Positions 54,803-63,930 are shown, counted from the first letter of the stretch. The stretch is DNA of 64,000 nucleotides from Myceligenerans pegani (GCF_014892515.1 NZ_JADBGR010000107.1:1-64000), one strand, 5' to 3'. Program-made: numbers and translations. The notes: a model not told the origin generated them from the sequence alone.

Positions 54803-56112
54803 GAGCTCGTTTCCTCCACGAGGACGTCGATCTGCTCGCTGAGGTCCTCGAGGGCGGGGCGGAGCTCCTTCTGCCCGTCGACGACGGCCGAGACCTCCTC
54901 GACCAGGGCATCGGCCGACGGGCTGAACGCCGGGTTCCCGTTCGCCTCGAACCCGCTCTCGGGGGTGACGGCGAGGTCGGCGAGGAAGGTGTCCATGGCG
55001 GCCTGCGCGGCCTCGTCGGTGTAGGTGACGCCGTTGGCGGAGAGGTCGGTGCGCGTCGGGAGCTGCCCGCTGACGCTGACGAACTCCTCCTGGTGCTCGG
55101 CGTCGTTCATGAACCGGATGAACTCGGCCGCGAGAGCCGGGTTCTCGGCGTCGGCGAAGGAGGCCATGTACTTGCCGCCGGGGAAGCCGCCGCACTCCTC
55201 CGCACAGGGGTTCGGGGCGGCGGCCCAGTCGAAGGTCGCCTCGCCGGCGAACTGACCGACCTGCCAGTTGCCGGACAGGTAGATCGGGGTCTCGCCGGCG
55301 AGGAAGATCTCGTTGGCGCCCTCGTAGCGGGTGCCGGAGCCGAGCCAGAAGTCCCGGGGCATGTCGTCGTCGGCCATCAGGTCGACGAGGGGTCGCAGGG
55401 CGGCCTCGGCCTTGTCGATGTCGAGGGCGTTGCCGCCCGAGTCGACGAGCTGGGTGCCGTACTCGCTGAGCACGGTCGAGAGGCGGTGCCCGGACTTGTC
55501 CATCGCGAAGGCGTACGGGACGCCCGTGGCGTCCTGCACCTCCTGCGCGGCGTCGATCATCTCGCCCCAGGTCCACTCGTCGGGCACGTCGACGCCGGCC
55601 TCCTCGAAGAGGTCGACGTTGACGAAGGGGCCGTTCATCGTGAGGTCGCTGGGGACGGCGACGAGCTGGTCCTCCGCGTTGATGGCGCCCGAGACGGGGC
55701 CGGGCAGGAACTCGTCGCGGTAGTCGTCGCCGAGGTAGGGGTCGAGCACGAGCAGGTCGTCGCGGAAGTCGGTGAGGCTGGTCAGGCGGACGACGTCGGG
55801 CGGGTTGCCGCTGGAGAGGCGGTTCAGGGTGGAGGTCACGAGGTCCGCGTAGGGCAGCACCTCCAGCTCGACCGTCACGTCGTACTGCTCCTCGAACTCG
55901 GCGATCAGGTCGCGCGTGGCCTGTTCGTCCGGCCCGTCGGTGAAGTACAGGTACTGCAGGGTGAGGCCCGCGAAGTCCTCCGGGGCGAGTTCCTGGACCT
56001 CCTGCTCGCCGCTGCTCTCGCCCTCGAGCTCGCCGGGCGCGCAGCTCGCGGTCAGCAGGGCGACCGATCCCAGGGCGATGCCCGCCAGGGCGCGCAGTTG
56101 TCTCGTGGCCAT
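54799..56112 (-). CDS. Carbohydrate-binding lipoprotein of the ABC transporter
   Basis: This 437-aa family 1 solute-binding protein has a signal peptide with lipobox LTASC (Cys24) and the segments YFTDGPDEQATRDLIAEFEE and MFDS-less sugar-binding body typical of UgpB-like proteins. It is the first gene of the operon, 64 nt downstream of a LacI-type site. ATG 56112 has AAGGGGGAA upstream. The sugar is unknown; the nearby esterases suggest a plant polysaccharide. Confidence 0.93.
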   Translation of the reverse strand: MATRQLRALAGIALGSVALLTASCAPGELEGESSGEQEVQELAPEDFAGLTLQYLYFTDGPDEQATRDLIAEFEEQYDVTVELEVLPYADLVTSTLNRLSSGNPPDVVRLTSLTDFRDDLLVLDPYLGDDYRDEFLPGPVSGAINAEDQLVAVPSDLTMNGPFVNVDLFEEAGVDVPDEWTWGEMIDAAQEVQDATGVPYAFAMDKSGHRLSTVLSEYGTQLVDSGGNALDIDKAEAALRPLVDLMADDDMPRDFWLGSGTRYEGANEIFLAGETPIYLSGNWQVGQFAGEATFDWAAAPNPCAEECGGFPGGKYMASFADAENPALAAEFIRFMNDAEHQEEFVSVSGQLPTRTDLSANGVTYTDEAAQAAMDTFLADLAVTPESGFEANGNPAFSPSADALVEEVSAVVDGQKELRPALEDLSEQIDVLVEETSS

Positions 56113-56175
56113 GGTTCCCCCTTGTTGGACTGTCGGCGATGACGGTCACGGGGAGCGTATCGCGCGCCTATTCGA

Positions 56176-56189
56176 TCGGGAAGCGTTTG
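56176..56189. promoter_or_regulatory. LacI-type operator upstream of the sugar operon
   Basis: GGGAAGCGTTTGCC fits the palindromic LacI-family pattern (GnAAnCGnTTnC on the minus strand). It lies 64-77 nt upstream of the binding-protein start. No LacI gene is in the window near it. Confidence 0.65.
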
Positions 56190-56198
56190 CCGAGGTGG

Positions 56199-56735
56199 TC
56201 ACGCTCCCACGTTGACGGCGCTGTTCGAGTCGAGGTCAAGGGTCCAGTTCTGGCCGACGAGGTCGTGGCCGAAGCTGTGGCGCTGCTCCTCGTCGACGAC
56301 GACGAAGCCGGCCGCCTCGTAGATCCGGTGCGCCGAGGCGAGGTTGCCGGTGGTGAACAGCGTGATCCGGCGGTAGCCGGCGGTCCGGGCGAGGTCGACG
56401 CACTCCTGGACCAGCCGCGTGCCGAGGCCCAGACCTCGTGCCCGGGGCGTGACGAGGAGCACCCGGAGCCTGGCGACCTCGGGGATCTCTCCCGCGACGA
56501 GGAGGACGCATCCCGCGCGCTCGCCGTCGACCTCGGCGATCCACGCCGCCTCCCGTGCCGGGTCGTGGGCCTCGGCGTAGTCCGCGACGATCCTCGCGAC
56601 CATCGCCTCGAACTCGGCGTTCCAGCCGAACTGCTCGTGGTAGATCTCGCCGTGGGCCATGAGCACCCAGCCCAGGTCGCCGGGGCGGTCGGCCCGGCGG
56701 ATGGTGACGTCCGGGTTCTGCGGCTCTCGCGTCAT
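56199..56735 (-). CDS. GNAT family N-acetyltransferase
   Basis: This 178-aa acetyltransferase has the acetyl-CoA loop RARGLGLGTRLVQE and the C-terminal AHRIYEAAGFVVV. The substrate is unknown. ATG 56735 has GGAGGAA just upstream. It is divergent from a TetR regulator with a 26-bp inverted repeat between them, so it is probably controlled by that protein. Confidence 0.88.
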   Translation of the reverse strand: MTREPQNPDVTIRRADRPGDLGWVLMAHGEIYHEQFGWNAEFEAMVARIVADYAEAHDPAREAAWIAEVDGERAGCVLLVAGEIPEVARLRVLLVTPRARGLGLGTRLVQECVDLARTAGYRRITLFTTGNLASAHRIYEAAGFVVVDEEQRHSFGHDLVGQNWTLDLDSNSAVNVGA

Positions 56736-56755
56736 GGTTCCTCCAGCGGTCCCGA

Positions 56756-56781
56756 TCTACTGACACAGTCGTTTCAGTAGA
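56756..56781. promoter_or_regulatory. TetR-type inverted repeat between the GNAT and TetR genes
   Basis: TCTACTGA and TCAGTAGA are perfect 8-bp arms with a 10-nt spacer. It lies at the -35 of the TetR gene and just upstream of the GNAT start. Confidence 0.75.
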
Positions 56782-56796
56782 CGATAGGCTAGGCAC

Positions 56797-57396
56797 GTGA
56801 CGGAGGAATCGACAAGACCCTCGGCCCGCAGGACGGAACTGCTGGAGGCCGCCTACGCCTACGCGCTCGAGCACGGCCTGACCGACCTGTCGCTCCGGCC
56901 CGTCGCGGCCGCCGTCGGCTCCAGCCCCCGCGTGCTGATGTTCCTGTTCGGCAACAAGGACGGGCTCGTGCGAGCGCTGCTGGCGCGCGCCCGCGCCGAC
57001 GAGGTGGCCCTCGTCGAGCCGCTCCGGGACCGTCAGGCGGAGGCGATCGGACTGGAGGCGGCGGTGGAGCGGGTCTGGGCGTGGCTCGCCGACCCGAAGC
57101 ACCGGCCGCTCCTGCGGCTGTGGGCGGAGGCGTACGCGCGCTCCCTCGTCGAGCCCGACGGCGCGTGGGCGGGCTTCGCGGAGGCGACCGTGCGGGACTG
57201 GCTCGGCGTGCTCGCCGGGTGCCAGCCGGAGAACGAGCGGGACACCGCGGACGGCGTGGCACGGCGGACGCTCGCGCTCGCGGTGCTCCGGGGAGCGCTG
57301 CTCGATCTGCTCGCCACCGGGGAGACCGAGCGGGTGGGGGCGGCGGTGCGCGGCGTCACCGGCGGCGGAGGCTGCGCCGGGCCCGCCACGACATGA
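56797..57396 (+). CDS. TetR-family regulator
   Basis: This 199-aa regulator has a TetR helix-turn-helix (LSLRPVAAAVGSSPRVLMFLFGNKDGLV) with a Gly-rich C-terminal end. GTG 56797 follows TAGGCT by 6 nt, so leaderless expression is likely. Its 3' end overlaps the convergent CorA-like gene by 41 nt. Confidence 0.88.
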   Translation: MTEESTRPSARRTELLEAAYAYALEHGLTDLSLRPVAAAVGSSPRVLMFLFGNKDGLVRALLARARADEVALVEPLRDRQAEAIGLEAAVERVWAWLADPKHRPLLRLWAEAYARSLVEPDGAWAGFAEATVRDWLGVLAGCQPENERDTADGVARRTLALAVLRGALLDLLATGETERVGAAVRGVTGGGGCAGPATT

Positions 57397-58735
57397 TGCC
57401 GAAGATGGAGAAGCCCGCCAGGATCATCGCGGCGATCCACAGGTAGACGGGCCAGTAGGTCGCGACGTCCCAGGCGGACGCGTTCCTGTCGACGTCGATC
57501 GAGTTCATCCCCAGGTACCCGAACAGCACCGTCACCGGGACCGCCACGGTGGACAGGAACGCGACCACCACGCCCCATCGCAGCCTGCGGGCGTCGTCGG
57601 CCATGCGGTGAATCGTCTCCAGGGCCGTGGCCTCCGACCGCACGGCGTTGGCGAGCTGGTCGAGCATGTGGGCGACCTTCACCGCGTTGGCGTTCAGCCC
57701 CATGCTCTCCGTCAGGGCCGAGTGGAAGCTGCTGATGCGCAGCGAAGGCACGCGCAGGCTCACGTCGCAGACGCCCTCGACGCCGAACGTGAGCCGGAGC
57801 TGGAGATCGCCGAGCCGGTCCGCGGTCTGCTCGAGCTCGTCCTGGCGGTCCCGGGGGTCGGCCGCGACCTGGACCTTCTCGAACGACTTCGACATCGCGA
57901 ACGCCGCGTCGCTGATCTGCGCGAGCGCCACGAGAGCCGAGAGGGCCTCCACGGCCGACACGAACGCGGCGTTGTCCTCGTCGTGGCTCAGACGGTCGTC
58001 GCCGCTCTTGAGGCCGAACAGGACGCTGACGTACGGGCCGACGGCGACGGTGGCCTCGGGCCCGCGGTTGACCTCGGGCGGGAAGTGGATGCTGCTGTAG
58101 TCGACGTCGATCGCGTGGTCGTACCGGTAGATGATCCGGCGCACGAGATCCTTCCCGTCCCGCTTGAAGACGTGCCCCAGCCGCGGGCCCACGACGAGCT
58201 GGTGCCGGTAGGGCCCGAGGACGCCGTCGCCGGTCGTGGCCGAGCGCTCCGCGGCGAGTGCCGCCAGCGTCGAGCTGAGCGGGTCCCCGTCGACGTTGAC
58301 CGCGAGGCTGTACAGGTCGTCGAGCAGCGTGATCAGGTCGAGCTGCCGGAGCAGGTTCCCCTTGCGCGGCGCGCCCGAGTCCGCGGTGTCGAGCTCGATC
58401 GTCACGGCGGGCACCACGAGGCCCGTCGGAGCGACGAAGAGCCACACCCGGGCGCCGGTGATGTGGTCCATGTGCGTCCACGTCGTGAAGCGGAGGGTGG
58501 CCGGGTCGAGATCGATCACCGCCGCGACCCGCGGCATGCGGCCGCTGTTGCGCTCGTAGTGGGTCGCGAGCCCGCCCATCTCCAGCCGCTCGGTCACCGG
58601 CCCGGCGTCGTCGAACGACATCAGCCAGTCCGTGCCGTACAGGCTCGTGATCCGCAGCAGACGTTCGCCCGTCACCGGAGCGAGCTCGATCGTGAGCCGC
58701 GGCGCTCCGTCGCGTTCGTCACCTTCGTCTGGCAT
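57356..58735 (-). CDS. CorA-like divalent-cation channel family protein
   Basis: This 459-aa protein has a large N-terminal cytoplasmic domain, a long helix, and two C-terminal membrane helices around the GYLGMNS motif, which carries the GMN residues that form the CorA selectivity filter. It is longer than classical CorA (about 320-370 aa) because of a 150-residue N-terminal extension. The start is uncertain: ATG 58735, 58744 and 58801 are all in frame and none has a ribosome site. Confidence 0.78.
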   Translation of the reverse strand: MPDEGDERDGAPRLTIELAPVTGERLLRITSLYGTDWLMSFDDAGPVTERLEMGGLATHYERNSGRMPRVAAVIDLDPATLRFTTWTHMDHITGARVWLFVAPTGLVVPAVTIELDTADSGAPRKGNLLRQLDLITLLDDLYSLAVNVDGDPLSSTLAALAAERSATTGDGVLGPYRHQLVVGPRLGHVFKRDGKDLVRRIIYRYDHAIDVDYSSIHFPPEVNRGPEATVAVGPYVSVLFGLKSGDDRLSHDEDNAAFVSAVEALSALVALAQISDAAFAMSKSFEKVQVAADPRDRQDELEQTADRLGDLQLRLTFGVEGVCDVSLRVPSLRISSFHSALTESMGLNANAVKVAHMLDQLANAVRSEATALETIHRMADDARRLRWGVVVAFLSTVAVPVTVLFGYLGMNSIDVDRNASAWDVATYWPVYLWIAAMILAGFSIFGIMSWRARRSLRRR

Positions 58736-58851
58736 GGGCGCCATGATGATGGCGGCGGCGCAGCAGGTCAACGCCCGAAACAGCAGATCGATCCGTGGCA
58801 TCGACCCGAATACGGTTGCGGTCGGGACTCGCCGGGCTGGAGGCTGCGCTC

Positions 58852-59598
58852 ATGAGGACGTTTGACGAGCTGGTCACCGAGGCGGAGACCGCGGATGTCG
58901 CCGGCTGGGACTTCGGCTGGCTGGACGGGCGGGCGACGGAGGAACGGCCGCCGTGGGGCTACGCGCGACTGCTGGCCGAGCGGCTCGGCGGGGTCCGGTC
59001 CGCGCTGGACATCGACACCGGCGGCGGCGAGGTGGTCGCCGAGGCCCAGGTCCTCCCTCCGCGGATGGTCGTCACCGAGGGCCGGCCGCCCAACGCCGAA
59101 CGGGCCCGCGCCCTGCTCGGACCGCGCGGCGTGCAGGTCGTCGAGTCCGACGGCGGTCCCCTGCCCTTCGCCGATCGGTCGTTCGAGCTCGTCACCGCAC
59201 GCCATCCCGTCCGCCCCGACTGGGACGAGATCCACCGGGTCCTGGCGCCCGGCGGACACTACTTCGCGCAGCACGTCGGACCGTCGTCGGCCTTCGAGCT
59301 GATCGAGTTCTTCCTCGGGCCGCTTCCCGAGACGCGCGGCGACCGCCACCCGGATCGCGAGGTGGAGGAGGCGGAGCGGGCGGGCCTCGTCGTCGAATCG
59401 CTGCGGACCGCGCGCTGCCGCATGGAGTTCCACGACGTCGGCGCCGTGGTGTGGATCCTGCGCAAGTGCGTGTGGTGGGTGCCGGACTTCACCGTCGCCC
59501 GGTACGCCGGCAAGCTCCGCGAGCTCGACGAACTGCTCCGCGGCGGCGAACCGTTCGTCGCCCACTCGACCCGGCACCTCATCGACGCCCGGCGCTGA
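58852..59598 (+). CDS. Class I SAM-dependent methyltransferase
   Basis: This 248-aa protein has the SAM-binding motif ALDIDTGGGEVV and later DRSFELVTARHPV and HRVLAPGGHYFAQHVG, typical of class I enzymes. The substrate is unknown. ATG 58852 (GGAGG 8 nt upstream) was preferred over an in-frame ATG 19 codons earlier. It is divergent from the CorA-like gene. Confidence 0.88.
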   Translation: MRTFDELVTEAETADVAGWDFGWLDGRATEERPPWGYARLLAERLGGVRSALDIDTGGGEVVAEAQVLPPRMVVTEGRPPNAERARALLGPRGVQVVESDGGPLPFADRSFELVTARHPVRPDWDEIHRVLAPGGHYFAQHVGPSSAFELIEFFLGPLPETRGDRHPDREVEEAERAGLVVESLRTARCRMEFHDVGAVVWILRKCVWWVPDFTVARYAGKLRELDELLRGGEPFVAHSTRHLIDARR

Positions 59599-59655
59599 GC
59601 ACGCATCGGTCCCGACCACCGACAACCTTGCCCTGACCTGCTGCGTCATAGAGTC

Positions 59656-60432
59656 ATGCGACACACACGTAGACGCACGATCCTTCTGACCGCCGGCGTC
59701 GTCGTCGGCCTGACCACGGGCACGGCGGCCGTCGCCGCCGCCGTCTCCGGCCCGTCTCCGGCGGACGAGACCACCGCCCTGGCCTCCGAGACCGCCGAGC
59801 AGGAGGCGGCCGGAGCTGACCTGTCGATCGAGATCGACCCCGCCGAGGCCGCCGAGCTCGAGGCCGCCATGGCCGCCCAGTCCGACCTTTCCGACCTCAC
59901 CGAGGACGAGCGGGCCGCAGAACTCGACGAGTCGGACGGGTCCGACGAGCCCGAGTACGTGGAGACCCCGATCGAGCTCGGCGACCCCACGCCGGGCGCC
60001 ACCGACGACTGGCAGACCACCGAGACCGCCGGCGTCGGCTACGCGGTCCCGGCCGACTGGACCGGCAGCGAAGCCGTGGGCGACGGCGGCAGCGGCCACG
60101 AGTGGCGGTCCGCCGAGCTCGCCGGGTCCAACCCGTTCGACGATCACTGGCGGATCCTGGTCCAGTCGCCCTTCGTGTCCCAGGAGATGCCCGACCCCGC
60201 CGAGCTGAACGAGATCGGCTACCACGCGTCGTCCATCGAGATCGAGGGGGCGTCCGAGGCGGTCCTCGTGGCCGCACAGGGCGGGGTCGAAGGATCGGCC
60301 GGGCACATCGACTTCGAGGTCTACGTCCGCTCGGCGAGCACGGGCGTCGTCACCCGGTTCATGGGTGAGCTGCCCCCGGGCGAGGAGGGCCAGTTCTTCC
60401 TGGACAACTTCGTGCCCACGATCCAGCCCTGA
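59656..60432 (+). CDS. Secreted or membrane-anchored protein, unrecognised
   Basis: This 258-aa protein has a basic N-terminus and a hydrophobic segment (ILLTAGVVVGLTTGTAAVAAAV) that may be a signal peptide or anchor. A very acidic linker follows (about 55-105), then a globular domain (GVGYAVPADWTGSEAVG ... FMGELPPGEEGQFFLDNFV). No function is recognised. It ends at a bidirectional terminator. Confidence 0.7.
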   Translation: MRHTRRRTILLTAGVVVGLTTGTAAVAAAVSGPSPADETTALASETAEQEAAGADLSIEIDPAEAAELEAAMAAQSDLSDLTEDERAAELDESDGSDEPEYVETPIELGDPTPGATDDWQTTETAGVGYAVPADWTGSEAVGDGGSGHEWRSAELAGSNPFDDHWRILVQSPFVSQEMPDPAELNEIGYHASSIEIEGASEAVLVAAQGGVEGSAGHIDFEVYVRSASTGVVTRFMGELPPGEEGQFFLDNFVPTIQP

Positions 60433-60455
60433 CCGAAGTCCGCACAACCCGATGA

Positions 60456-60495
60456 CCGGGGCGGGTCCTGGGACTGCTCCCAGGGCTCGCCCCGG
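60456..60495. terminator. Bidirectional terminator between convergent genes
   Basis: Two 18-nt arms (60456-60473 and 60478-60495) pair with only two G-U positions around a CTGC loop, between the secreted-protein gene and the esterase gene. Confidence 0.85.
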
Positions 60496-60501
60496 CCCGC
60501 G

Positions 60502-61749
60502 CTACCGGACGTGATCCGCGATCGGCAGGGACAGCGCGGCCGCGCCCTCCGAGACGATGCGCGCCATCTGTTCGGCCCCGTGGTCCGAGAAGTGCGTGTT
60601 GTCGGTGATCCCGTCGGGGTAGGCCGGGTACTCGCCGGGGCTCAGGTGCATGAACACGTCCTTGGCCGCCTCGGGACCGATCGCGTCGAGGTACGCCCGC
60701 GAGCGTGCCGACAGGTCGATCATCGCGACGCCGGTCTCGTCGACCAGCTCGTACACCTTGTCGACGTAGTCGGGGAACGAGACCCGGAACCGACCGTTCG
60801 AGTCGTAGTCGCGCCGGGAGACTGGCGTGAGCAGGACCGGCGTGGCGCCGCGCGCGGTCGCACCGGCCATGTAGTCGTCGCGCAGGTACCGCTTGTAGTC
60901 CTCGGGCGGGGTGTACCGCTCGGGGTTGCCCGAGCTGGCGTCGTTGTGCCCGAACTGGACGAACAGGTAGTCGCCCGGCTGGATGGCGTCCAGGATCGTG
61001 TCCAGTCGCCCCTGCTCGATGAACGAGCGCGACGAGCGCCCGCCGATGGCGTGGTTGGCCACGGTCGTGTTCGCGTCGAAGTAGTTCGCGAGCTTCTGGC
61101 CCCAGCCCGTCATCGGGTAGCGCGAGGAGTTGTAGGTCTGGGCGGTCGAGTCCGAGGCGATGTAGATCGTCGGCGTCCCGTCCGCCGGCGGAGCGCCGAC
61201 GGCGATCGCCCGCCACTGCTGGTTGGCGCCGCCGTTGTCGTCGTACTGCGAGATCCGGTCGCCGGCGGTGGTGGACCGTTCCCACACGTCGAGGGCCTTG
61301 CCGGAGTTGCGGTTGACGAAACGCAGGTACGTGCCGTCGTCGACGATCCGCCACTGCTGGTTGGTGCCGCCGGTCGCGCTCCACTGGACGACGTCGGCCC
61401 CGTTCGCGGTGCTCCTGGCGGAGACGTCGAGCAGCAGGTTCGAGTGGCGGGCCTGGATCTCGTAGTAGCCACCGCCGGCGTCGAGGAAGCGGAACTGCTG
61501 GTTGGTCGCGTCGGTGCGGTTCCACTGCACGAGCATCGCGCCGGCCGACGTCGACCTCCCCTCGATGTCGAGGACCAGGCCGGAATGCCGGGACTGCAGG
61601 ACGTACCAGGTACCGGTCCGGAACGCCGCGTGCGCCGGGGAGGCGGCGAGGAGGCCGCCGGCCGCCGCGGCGGCCCCGGCCGCGAGACCGAACACCGACC
61701 TGCGAGTGACTCCGGCCCCGAGCAGGCCATGGGTTTCGGGAGTGCGCAT
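60502..61749 (-). CDS. Ricin-domain SGNH esterase (rhamnogalacturonan acetylesterase type)
   Basis: This 415-aa protein has a twin-arginine signal (TRRSVFG at 15-21), an N-terminal ricin B/CBM13 domain of three repeats (NQQF/NQQW at about 83, 130 and 177), and a C-terminal SGNH esterase like CE12. The nucleophile is Ser201 in IASDSTAQTY, the Gly block AIGGRSSRSF, the Asn block FGHND (Asn269), and the DNTHFSDHG Asp/His near the end. It should remove acetyl groups from pectic polysaccharide. ATG 61749 has TGGAG 5 nt upstream. Confidence 0.88.
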   Translation of the reverse strand: MRTPETHGLLGAGVTRRSVFGLAAGAAAAAGGLLAASPAHAAFRTGTWYVLQSRHSGLVLDIEGRSTSAGAMLVQWNRTDATNQQFRFLDAGGGYYEIQARHSNLLLDVSARSTANGADVVQWSATGGTNQQWRIVDDGTYLRFVNRNSGKALDVWERSTTAGDRISQYDDNGGANQQWRAIAVGAPPADGTPTIYIASDSTAQTYNSSRYPMTGWGQKLANYFDANTTVANHAIGGRSSRSFIEQGRLDTILDAIQPGDYLFVQFGHNDASSGNPERYTPPEDYKRYLRDDYMAGATARGATPVLLTPVSRRDYDSNGRFRVSFPDYVDKVYELVDETGVAMIDLSARSRAYLDAIGPEAAKDVFMHLSPGEYPAYPDGITDNTHFSDHGAEQMARIVSEGAAALSLPIADHVR

Positions 61750-61770
61750 CTGTGCTCCAGGTGTATGAGG

Positions 61771-61802
61771 GGTGGGCCTCGGCGCCGTCGCCGAGGCCCA
61801 CC
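61771..61802 (-). terminator. Terminator between the two esterase genes
   Basis: GGTGGGCCTCGGCG and CGCCGAGGCCCACC form perfect 14-bp arms with a 4-nt loop, 21 nt after the stop of the upstream esterase. It may partly separate the two genes. Confidence 0.85.
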
Positions 61803-61823
61803 AGGGAGGAATCGCGCCCTGTG

Positions 61824-63314
61824 CTACAGGTACTGGTCGATGACCGGGGCCAGCAGGCCGGCGATCTTCCGGTGACCGGCGTCGGTCGGGTGCACGTTGT
61901 CGTGGGTGTCGGCGGCCGGGTCGACCCAGCCGCTCGTGTCGACGAAGTGGACCCGCGTGTCACCGGCGTCGACGCGTGCCTGGACCGCGTTCCGCGTCTC
62001 GGTCACGTACCGGTTCCGGAAGACGCCCATCGCGAAGATCTCGGCGTTCGGGTACGCCTGGCGGACCCGCTCCAGCATGACGACGTAGTTCCGCTGGAAC
62101 TCGGGGGTGGAGACGCCGTGCCCGACGTCGTTGGTGCCGAGGTTGATGACGACGGCGGTCGCCTGGTAGGTGGAGAAGTTCCAGTCGTCGCGGTCCACCC
62201 AGGCCGACGAGCGGCGGAACCAGTCCATCATCCCGTAGCAGCCGTCCGAGGTGCTGACCAGGCACGCACCGCCCTGGGCCACCTGCGTGTGCCCGGCGCC
62301 GAGCGCCTCGCCCACCAGGTACGGGTAGGCCGTGAAGGGCCGGTTCCCGTTGGGCTGTCCGACGGTGATCGAGTCGCCGATGAACTCGATGAAGTCCGCC
62401 GGGCGCGCGAGCGACGTCGTCGAGCCGCCCGAGGCCAGGTCGAACCCGCCGAACGCCGGGTCACCGGTGTACGACCCGGCCCGCTCGCGGAATCCGATGC
62501 GGACCGTGTGGGTGCCGCCGCCGAGGCCTGAGGCGATGGTGACGTCCCCCGACACGCCTCGCCGCCACTGCTCGGCCGCGCCGTCGACCGAGTAGTACAT
62601 GTCGATGGTGCCCCGCAGGTGGACGCCGATCGAGGAGCCGGTGAAGGCGGCCTCGACGTAGCCGCCGGCCCAGCCCATCGTGCGCCAGGAGCCGTCGGTG
62701 GCCCAGCGGCCGTAGTACTGGAGGTTCGGGTCGGAGACCGAGCCGTCGCCGGACGCACCGCCGTCGTCCCCGACGGGGATCAGCCGCCAGCGCTGCGCGG
62801 CCGAGCCGTTGCGGTCGTACTGCGAGACGCGGTCCCCGGCGGTGGTGGACCACTCCCAGTTGTCGAGGGCCTTGCCGGAGTTGCGGTTGACGATCTCGTA
62901 GGAGCCGTCGGACTGCTCGTTCAGCTGCCACTGCTGATTGGTGCCGCCGTTGGCCGGCCACTGGAGGACGTCGGCGCCGTTCTCGGTGCTCCTCGCGGAG
63001 ACGTCGAGGACCTGACCGCTGTGCCGGGCCTCGATGCGGTGGTACCCGCCGCCGGCGTCGACGAAGCGGAACTGCTGGTTGGTGGCGTCGGTGCGGGTCC
63101 ACAGCAACGCCGCGGCCCCGTTGGCCGTCGACCGGCCCTCGATGTCGACCGCGAGCCCGGAGTGCTCGTTGACGATCGCGTACCAGGTGCCGGGGGTGAC
63201 GGCCGCGGTGGCCGGAGGGGCGAAGCCGGGCAGACCCGCCGCGACGAGGATCGCGCCGATCGAGGCGGCGATCCAACGCAGGGGGTTCTTCCGTCGGGAG
63301 GAGGGAGGGCGCAA
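61824..63314 (-). CDS. Ricin-domain SGNH esterase with CE2-like beta domain
   Basis: This 496-aa secreted protein has a Sec signal peptide, a ricin B/CBM13 domain (about 40-180) closely similar to that of the next gene, a beta-sandwich domain (about 200-300, VEAAFTGSSIGVHLRGTIDM) like the N-terminal part of CE2 acetyl esterases, and a C-terminal SGNH esterase (FIGDSITVG, NLGTNDVG, DNVHPTDAGHRKI). The TTG start at 63314 has GGAG 6 nt upstream and is the only start that leaves the signal peptide intact. Confidence 0.85.
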   Translation of the reverse strand: MRPPSSRRKNPLRWIAASIGAILVAAGLPGFAPPATAAVTPGTWYAIVNEHSGLAVDIEGRSTANGAAALLWTRTDATNQQFRFVDAGGGYHRIEARHSGQVLDVSARSTENGADVLQWPANGGTNQQWQLNEQSDGSYEIVNRNSGKALDNWEWSTTAGDRVSQYDRNGSAAQRWRLIPVGDDGGASGDGSVSDPNLQYYGRWATDGSWRTMGWAGGYVEAAFTGSSIGVHLRGTIDMYYSVDGAAEQWRRGVSGDVTIASGLGGGTHTVRIGFRERAGSYTGDPAFGGFDLASGGSTTSLARPADFIEFIGDSITVGQPNGNRPFTAYPYLVGEALGAGHTQVAQGGACLVSTSDGCYGMMDWFRRSSAWVDRDDWNFSTYQATAVVINLGTNDVGHGVSTPEFQRNYVVMLERVRQAYPNAEIFAMGVFRNRYVTETRNAVQARVDAGDTRVHFVDTSGWVDPAADTHDNVHPTDAGHRKIAGLLAPVIDQYL

Positions 63315-63345
63315 CGGTCGCTCCGATCTCGTCGATACGTCATTG

Positions 63346-63357
63346 TGAATCGATACA
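63346..63357. promoter_or_regulatory. LacI-type site upstream of the esterase pair
   Basis: TGAATCGATACA is one base from the palindrome TGAATCGATTCA, a common LacI-family core, 32 nt upstream of the TTG start. Confidence 0.45.
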
Positions 63358-63495
63358 ACGAACGGCTCAGGCTAGCTCGTACATCGTTGAAGTCAAGGCT
63401 CCGCGAGACCACCTAATCGTTTCAACCAGCCGAAACCCGCCCACCGCCGGACCCACGGCGGTCTCGTTGTCGGTGTCCCGGCCTACGGTGCGGCC

Positions 63496-63876
63496 ATGAC
63501 CGCACACGAATACCGCCGCACGGTCGAGGCCCTGTGGTCCGCCGCCGAGGCCCGTGACTGGACCACCTATGCCGGGTTCTTCGACGACGACGTCGTCGTC
63601 GACATGCCGCCGACCCGCGAACGCGTCGTCGGCCGCGACGCCTGGGTCCGGTTCAACTCGGAGTACCCGGACGAGTGGCACGCCGAGGTCCGGCGCGTCG
63701 TCGCGGACGACGACGGCGCGGTCTCCTGGGTCGAGGTCCACGTGGGCGAGGGGTCCGAGACCGGCATCTCGTTCTTCACGTTCGACGACGCCGGCAAGGT
63801 CGCGGCGATCCGCGACTTCTGGCCGGTCGCGTACGACCCGCCCGCGGGACGCGAGCACCTGGTCGAACGCTACTGA
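63496..63876 (+). CDS. SnoaL-like (NTF2-fold) small protein
   Basis: This 126-aa protein has the NTF2-like build (HEYRRTVEALWSAAEARDW at the start, WVEVHVGEGSETGISFFTFDDAGKV, RDFWPVAY). Such proteins are cyclases, isomerases or ligand binders; no active residues are certain. The start ATG at 63496 has no clear ribosome site. Confidence 0.82.
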   Translation: MTAHEYRRTVEALWSAAEARDWTTYAGFFDDDVVVDMPPTRERVVGRDAWVRFNSEYPDEWHAEVRRVVADDDGAVSWVEVHVGEGSETGISFFTFDDAGKVAAIRDFWPVAYDPPAGREHLVERY

Positions 63877-63930
63877 CGGCGCGGCGGCACGTGGGCCCCT
63901 CCAGGGGTCGCGCTCTGCCACGATGGCCCG

